Source: an uncultured Oscillospiraceae bacterium
GTDB lineage: Bacteria; Bacillota; Clostridia; Oscillospirales; Ruminococcaceae
Length of the DNA stretch: 64,000 nucleotides
Direction: 5' to 3'
Assembly (NCBI GenBank): GCA_910586535.1
Contig: CAJUHS010000013.1
Coordinates: 30,686-94,685, forward strand
The notes under the pieces were generated by a model that saw only the letters and a list, made by a program, of their open reading frames with translations, was not told the origin of the DNA and did no database searches. The position numbers were made by a program, and so were the translations under genes. Positions 59,242 to 64,000 of this stretch are shown here, piece by piece; position 1 is the first letter of the stretch, and each line of letters starts with the position of its first letter.

Positions 59242-60015
59242 ATGCTTGCAAAAATAATCGTGCCTATTATTGCGGGTCTGGGAGCGGGTCTGGGTACGGG
59301 AATAGCGGGACTTTCCGCCGCCGCAGTAATATCGCCCATGCTCATAACCTTTCTGGACGTTGAACCCTATCAGGCGGTGGGAATAGCTCTTGCCTCGGAC
59401 GTTTTAGCCTCCGCGGCTTCGGCGTACACATACGGGAAAAACAAGAATCTGGATATCCGCAACGGCGTGATAATGATGATATCCGTGCTGTGCTTTACTC
59501 TGGCGGGAAGCTTCATTGCTTCGCTTCTTCCCGGTACGGCGATAGGCGGATTTTCAGTGATGATGACTTCTCTGCTTGGAGTTAAATTTCTTGTAAAGCC
59601 TGTTACTGCCGCGGAAAGCAAAATGATGAAAAAGGACAAAAAGACCGCGGCGGTGCAGTCTGTGCTGTGCGGAATGATGATAGGCTTTATATGCGGCTTC
59701 GTGGGCGCGGGAGGCGGCATGATGATGCTGTTCGTTCTGACAAGCGTACTGGGGTACGAGCTTAAAACGGCGGTGGGCACAAGCGTGTTTATAATGAGCT
59801 TTACCGCTCTGACGGGAGCGGCTTCTCACTTCATTATAGACAAAGCGGTACCTGATATTTTCATTCTGGCAATGTGCATAATTTTCACGCTTGCAGGCGC
59901 TGCCATTGCGGCGCGGTTCGCAAACAAGGCTTCCCCGAAAGTTCTTAACAGGGCGGTTGGAGGAGTTCTGCTGTCCCTTGGCGCCGTTATGATTTTTACC
60001 GAGTATATTTTTTAA
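59242..60015 (+). CDS. TSUP (TauE/SafE) family permease
   Basis: 257 residues with seven or eight membrane segments in two halves. The repeat pattern is seen as GLGAGLGTGIAGLSAAAVISPML and GMMIGFICGFVGAGGGMMMLFVL. Family members carry sulfite, sulfoacetate or other anions across the membrane. The start at 59242 follows GAGAAAGGA inside the end of maf; a longer frame upstream overlaps maf and is not used. Confidence 0.88.
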   Translation: MLAKIIVPIIAGLGAGLGTGIAGLSAAAVISPMLITFLDVEPYQAVGIALASDVLASAASAYTYGKNKNLDIRNGVIMMISVLCFTLAGSFIASLLPGTAIGGFSVMMTSLLGVKFLVKPVTAAESKMMKKDKKTAAVQSVLCGMMIGFICGFVGAGGGMMMLFVLTSVLGYELKTAVGTSVFIMSFTALTGAASHFIIDKAVPDIFILAMCIIFTLAGAAIAARFANKASPKVLNRAVGGVLLSLGAVMIFTEYIF

Positions 60016-60034
60016 GTACAAAAAATACAAGCGC

Positions 60035-60070
60035 AAAACGCGGGGTACGAGAGTGCTCCGCGTTTTATTT
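60035..60070 (+). terminator. Terminator after the TSUP gene
   Basis: AAAACGCGG (60035-60043) pairs with CCGCGTTTT (60058-60066), then ATTTGT. The rest of the spacer to 60314 holds two TATAAT-like elements near 60190-60205, which probably drive the ABC exporter genes. Confidence 0.75.
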
Positions 60071-60314
60071 GTACCGCAATTTGCTCTTAAACGTTTAAAC
60101 AGGAAATTCCACAAATCATGTCCGAAAATGGGAAAAAAGTTCGTTGCAAACGACGGAAAGAATTTATCCCAAACCCCTTTATTTTTTTTTATAATCTGTT
60201 ATAATAAGGCTTAAATTGTTTAGGCGCGGACAAATAAAATTAAGTGCTGTCCGCGGTTTCGGTGTACGATAAGACTCAAAGTCAAAGACCGTTTTTGAGC
60301 GGGGAGGGTTCAAT

Positions 60315-62069
60315 ATGTTTCAGATAAAATGGATATGGGAAAATATGAAAGGCTACAGGGGAAGATACATTCTTGCTCTGTTCATGACCATGATCGGACA
60401 GATCATGTACCTCACAAACCCGATCTTCGGCAGGAAGATCGTAGATACCTTTATTTACAACGACAACGCCGCGGAAAACCTTGTAAGCGGCAGGCGGCTG
60501 CTCATTATGCTTTGTCTGGGCATGGTAGTTTTTACCCTTGTGAGAACGGTTATCCAGTTCAGCTCAAATATGCTCTACGAGGTCTGCTCGCAGGGTATGC
60601 TGTCAAAGATAAGGAATTATCTTTTTGCAAACGTCCAGAAGCAGGACATGACCTTTTACGACCGCAGCAGCACCGGCGATATAATGACCCGCCTTTCGGG
60701 AGACCTTGATATGGTGCGTCACAGCGTTGCATGGATAATCAAGGCTCTGCTTGAAAGCATAGTGCTGTTCACTACGTCCACGGTGTACTTCTTTATACTT
60801 GATCCGGTAATGGCGATCTGTCTGCTTGCGCTGACGCCGCTCATCTTTATAATTTCGGGTATCTTCCGCAAGGACGTTGGTCCCAAATACGTGGACCTGC
60901 GCGAAAGGCTTTCCAAGCTCAACACCGCGGCGCAGGAAAATATTGCGGGAAACCGCGTTGTACGCGCCTTTGCACGAGAGGACTACGAGATAGACCGTTT
61001 CAGCGAAAAGAACAAGGAGTACTCCGAAGCCAACAAGAACGCAGCTATGACGTGGTTAAAATATTTTCCTTACATAGAGACCACGGCTCAGGGACTTACT
61101 GTGGTACAGCTTATCGCGGGAGGTATCTTCGTTATAACAGGCAGGCTCACCATGGGCGAATACGTTGCTTTCAGCGGACTTATCTGGTCTCTTTCAAATC
61201 CAATGAGAAACGTGGGTGCCCTTATCAACGACCTGCAAAGATTTATGGCGTCCGCCTCAAAGATAGTAGAGGTCTATTATTCCCGTCCGTTCATCGTAAA
61301 CAGAAGCGACGCAAAGGAAATGTCCGAAAAGCTCAGGGGCGGCGTTGAATTTAAAAACGTAAGCTTTTCCTACGACGGAACGCCTGTCCTGAAAGACGTG
61401 AGCTTTAAGATAAACGCAGGGGAGACCGTAGCCATTATGGGCGAAACAGGCTCTGGAAAAACCACGCTGGTGAACATGATACCCAGACTGTACGACCCGA
61501 AGCGCGGAGAGGTTTTGGTGGACGGCGTAAATGTCCGGTTCATCAAGCTGGAGACCCTGCGCAGAAATATCGGTATGGCTATGCAGGACGTGCTTTTGTG
61601 GTCTGACACCATTGACGGCAACATTGCTTTCGGCGACAGCGATATGCCCGAGGAGGACGTTCACAGATTCGCTCATGCAGCCGACGCGGATAATTTCATT
61701 GCCAACCTCAGCGACGGTTACGAAACTATAGTAGGCGAGCGGGGCGTTGGACTTTCGGGAGGTCAGAAGCAGAGGATTTCCCTTGCCAGAGCACTGGCGG
61801 TACGCCCTGCAATTCTGATACTGGACGACACCACCTCCGCCGTTGACTTGGAAACGGAAAAGCGCATTCAGGAAAATCTTGCGGCTCTTGACTTCAAGTG
61901 TACAAAAATAATCATCGCCCAGAGAATTTCTTCTGCAAAAGACGCAGACAAGATAATCATTCTCAAGGACGGAAAAATTTCAGAAACCGGCACTCACGAG
62001 GAACTGCTCAAAAACGAAAACGGCTACTACAGCGAGATATACCGTCTCCAGCAGGGAAGCGTAGAATAA
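60315..62069 (+). CDS. Second heterodimeric ABC exporter, degenerate-site half
   Basis: 584 residues: six-helix membrane domain and ATPase. Walker A GETGSGKTTL (about 375), intact signature LSGGQKQR (about 480), Walker B LILDDTTSAVD with Asp for Glu, then a truncated-looking H-loop region (IIIAQRISS, Gln in place of His). It supplies the good signature to its partner and carries the non-catalytic site. GGGGAGGG precedes the ATG; the partner gene starts 35 bp downstream. Confidence 0.93.
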   Translation: MFQIKWIWENMKGYRGRYILALFMTMIGQIMYLTNPIFGRKIVDTFIYNDNAAENLVSGRRLLIMLCLGMVVFTLVRTVIQFSSNMLYEVCSQGMLSKIRNYLFANVQKQDMTFYDRSSTGDIMTRLSGDLDMVRHSVAWIIKALLESIVLFTTSTVYFFILDPVMAICLLALTPLIFIISGIFRKDVGPKYVDLRERLSKLNTAAQENIAGNRVVRAFAREDYEIDRFSEKNKEYSEANKNAAMTWLKYFPYIETTAQGLTVVQLIAGGIFVITGRLTMGEYVAFSGLIWSLSNPMRNVGALINDLQRFMASASKIVEVYYSRPFIVNRSDAKEMSEKLRGGVEFKNVSFSYDGTPVLKDVSFKINAGETVAIMGETGSGKTTLVNMIPRLYDPKRGEVLVDGVNVRFIKLETLRRNIGMAMQDVLLWSDTIDGNIAFGDSDMPEEDVHRFAHAADADNFIANLSDGYETIVGERGVGLSGGQKQRISLARALAVRPAILILDDTTSAVDLETEKRIQENLAALDFKCTKIIIAQRISSAKDADKIIILKDGKISETGTHEELLKNENGYYSEIYRLQQGSVE

Positions 62070-62103
62070 GAGCCTGTTTTCCCAACGGTAAAGGAGTGAT
62101 AAT

Positions 62104-63885
62104 ATGGCACGAAATAAATACGACGTTGACGAACAGCTTGAATCCCCTTTCGACATACGTCATCTTAAACGGGCAATGGTCTATGTGACCAGATACAAAA
62201 AACGAATGATAGCCTCGCTTCTGCTCAGCGCAGCAGCGGTTATTATCGGACTTTTCTCTCCGGTGATAACCCAGCGCGCTATAGACGAAGCAATACCGGA
62301 AAAGGATATTCCCAAGCTGCTTATAATGGCGGCTCTGCTGCTGCTGACAATCGTGGTGAACATCGTTTTTTCCACTGTGCGCTCCCGTATCATGACAAAG
62401 GTGGGACAGGACATAATCTTCGACATTAGAACAGACTTGTTCGAGCATCTCCAGCGGCTTTCCTTTGAGTACTACGACAGCCGCCCTCACGGAAAAATTC
62501 TCGTGCGTATCATCAACTACGTCAACAGCGTGTCCGATACCCTTTCAAACGGTATCATAACCTTTGTCCTTGAAATTTTCAACCTGATATTCATTGCGGT
62601 GTTCATGTTTGCAATGCACTGGAAAATGGCTCTGGTCATTCTGGCGGGCGTACCGTTTTTGGCGGGTTTTATACTGCTGATAAAAAAACGCCAGCGCAGG
62701 GCATGGCAGAGAGTGAACAATAAAAGCTCCAACTTGAACGCCTATCTCCACGAGGGCATTGTAGGCGTAAAGGTGACTCAGCTTTTTGTACGCGAGGACG
62801 AAAACGCCGAAATATTCAGCGGACTTTCGGAAGCCTACCGCAAAAGCTGGATGAAAGCCGTTACCTGCAATAACCTTTTGTGGCCTACGGTAGATACCAT
62901 TTCGGCGGTAATCGGCTCGGCAATATATTTTGTGGGACTGCTCATAATGGGTCCCTCGTCGGTATCGCTGGGTACTATCGTGGCGATGTCGGGATACGCC
63001 TCCCGGTTCTGGCAGCCGATACTGAATCTTGCAAACCTGTTCAACAATTTCGTAAACGCGGTATCTTATCTGGAGAGAATTTTTGAGACTCTTGACGAAC
63101 CCGTTAAGGTAAACGATAAGGAGGGCGCGGAAGAGCTTCCTCCTATCGCCGGAAACGTCAGCTTTGACAATGTTACCTTTGCATACGACGAGAGCAAGAC
63201 AGTTCTGGAAAATCTATCCTTTGACGTTGAAAAGGGTGAAAGCGTTGCATTGGTAGGACCCACGGGCGCGGGCAAGACTACCATAGTAAATCTTATTTCC
63301 CGTTTCTACGATGTGTCTGACGGGGCGGTGCTTATCGACGGCTATAACGTTCGGGACATAACCTTAAAGTCCCTGCGCTCCCAAATGGGAATAATGCTTC
63401 AGGACAGCGTGGTGTTCAGCGGAACTATCGCCGACAATATCCGTTACGGAAAGCTTGACGCCACTATGGACGAAATAATCAAAGCCTGCGAAACAGTCCG
63501 CGCGGACGAGTTCATAAGGGAATTTCCCGACGGCTACGACACCCTGATAAACGAGGGCGGTTCAATGCTTTCACAGGGTCAGAAGCAGCTTATCGCTTTT
63601 GCGAGAACTCTTATCAGCGATCCGAAAATTCTTGTGCTGGACGAAGCCACGTCCTCCATTGACGCGAAAACCGAAAAGCTTTTGCAGGAGGGACTTGACA
63701 GACTGCTGGAGGGTAGAACGTCCTTTATCATCGCCCACAGGCTTTCAACCATCCGCAACTGCGACAAAATAATGTACGTCGCGGGCGGCGGTATAACCGA
63801 GTGCGGAAGCCACGACGAGTTAATGGCGAAAAAGGGAGACTACTACAAGCTTTGTACTGCACGGCAGGAAGTTCCCGAAAGCTGA
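62104..63885 (+). CDS. Second heterodimeric ABC exporter, catalytic-Glu half
   Basis: 593 residues: six-helix membrane domain and ATPase. Walker A GPTGAGKTT (about 384), signature LSQGQKQ (degenerate), Walker B LVLDEATSSID with the catalytic Glu, H-loop IIAHRLS. Together with the upstream protein it forms a drug- or lipid-type exporter with one active ATP site. The pair has the same gene order of half-types as the exporter at 20-23.6 kb. AAAGGAG precedes the ATG. Confidence 0.93.
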   Translation: MARNKYDVDEQLESPFDIRHLKRAMVYVTRYKKRMIASLLLSAAAVIIGLFSPVITQRAIDEAIPEKDIPKLLIMAALLLLTIVVNIVFSTVRSRIMTKVGQDIIFDIRTDLFEHLQRLSFEYYDSRPHGKILVRIINYVNSVSDTLSNGIITFVLEIFNLIFIAVFMFAMHWKMALVILAGVPFLAGFILLIKKRQRRAWQRVNNKSSNLNAYLHEGIVGVKVTQLFVREDENAEIFSGLSEAYRKSWMKAVTCNNLLWPTVDTISAVIGSAIYFVGLLIMGPSSVSLGTIVAMSGYASRFWQPILNLANLFNNFVNAVSYLERIFETLDEPVKVNDKEGAEELPPIAGNVSFDNVTFAYDESKTVLENLSFDVEKGESVALVGPTGAGKTTIVNLISRFYDVSDGAVLIDGYNVRDITLKSLRSQMGIMLQDSVVFSGTIADNIRYGKLDATMDEIIKACETVRADEFIREFPDGYDTLINEGGSMLSQGQKQLIAFARTLISDPKILVLDEATSSIDAKTEKLLQEGLDRLLEGRTSFIIAHRLSTIRNCDKIMYVAGGGITECGSHDELMAKKGDYYKLCTARQEVPES

Positions 63886-63918
63886 GCCGGCACATTTATA
63901 AAATATTTGTATCATTGC

Positions 63919-63953
63919 TTTTTCCGCTCTCTTATGGGGGGCGGAAAATTTTG
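63919..63953 (+). terminator. Terminator of the second ABC exporter operon
   Basis: TTTTCCGC and GCGGAAAA form an 8-bp stem (63920-63927 and 63941-63948), followed by TTTTG. Confidence 0.75.
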
Positions 63954-64000
63954 TTTGAATTAACCTGAATCCAGACTTTAGTTTAAATTTATACAGCTAT

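Noticed and set aside
1..64000. CRISPR arrays, tRNA or rRNA genes, intact insertion sequences, prophage genes
   Set aside because: Looked for regular short repeats, cloverleaf patterns, transposase motifs and phage structural genes; none was found.

Overview
The window looks like chromosomal DNA of a Gram-positive anaerobic gut Clostridium relative, most likely a Ruminococcus-like member of the Oscillospiraceae. This rests on the trimeric bifurcating [FeFe] hydrogenase, lipoproteins and surface proteins with Thr/Glu-rich linkers, several hemicellulose-active glycoside hydrolases, strong AGGAGG ribosome binding sites and -35/-10 promoters with 17-bp spacers. The genus is inferred from gene content only. 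No rRNA, tRNA, CRISPR array or intact insertion sequence was seen.

Layout. 1-2.1 kb: a substrate-binding protein tail, a ComFB-like protein with a histone-H1-like N-terminus, and azlCD. 2.2-2.7 kb: a decayed ABC ATPase. 2.7-9.4 kb: AI-2E family permease, a chemoreceptor with a long structured leader, a MarR-MATE operon with two operators, and a cell-wall/membrane anchored protein. 9.6-13.3 kb: housekeeping and small proteins (TtcA-like, HEYGH membrane protein, RF2, GyrI-like, GNAT). 13.3-18.8 kb: a complete arginine-to-spermidine gene set (speD, speA, speE, speB) interleaved with two unknown membrane/lipoprotein genes. 19-24 kb: GH113 mannanase, a heterodimeric ABC exporter and GtrA. 24.3-25.6 kb: a CNNM/CBS membrane protein.

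25.7-33.1 kb is a plant-glycan locus: AraC regulator, GH1 and an orphan sugar-binding lipoprotein diverge from GH51, GH5 and an orphan ABC ATPase. The shared intergenic region carries three pairs of 21-bp-spaced half-sites, two of which sit in mirror positions at the two promoters; this is the best regulatory finding here. A soluble sugar-sensor-like diguanylate cyclase (33.2-35.6 kb) and a GH2 beta-mannosidase (37.4-39.9 kb) follow. Between them, at 36.9-37.2 kb, lie two long GC-rich hairpins in inverted relation whose loops share a 12-nt perfect complementarity, with a 25-bp palindrome between them. This is the most unusual structural element of the window.

39.9-44.6 kb: HD-domain protein; an XRE/SLOG/MerR segment flanked by 18-bp direct repeats; a GntR-ABC operon. 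44.7-45.1 kb: a small membrane protein under a promoter with an exact LexA box. 45.2-49.5 kb: hydCBA. 49.8-55.5 kb: LRR/FnIII secreted protein, acyl-CoA synthetase-like enzyme, Cache-GGDEF-EAL protein. 55.9-63.9 kb: ABC ATPase-permease fusion, Maf, TSUP permease and a second heterodimeric ABC exporter.

Together the genes describe a fermenter that breaks down mannan- and glucan-type hemicelluloses, re-oxidises NADH and ferredoxin through HydABC, makes its own spermidine, and uses c-di-GMP signalling (a ComFB-like receptor candidate, one soluble cyclase and one membrane dual-domain protein).
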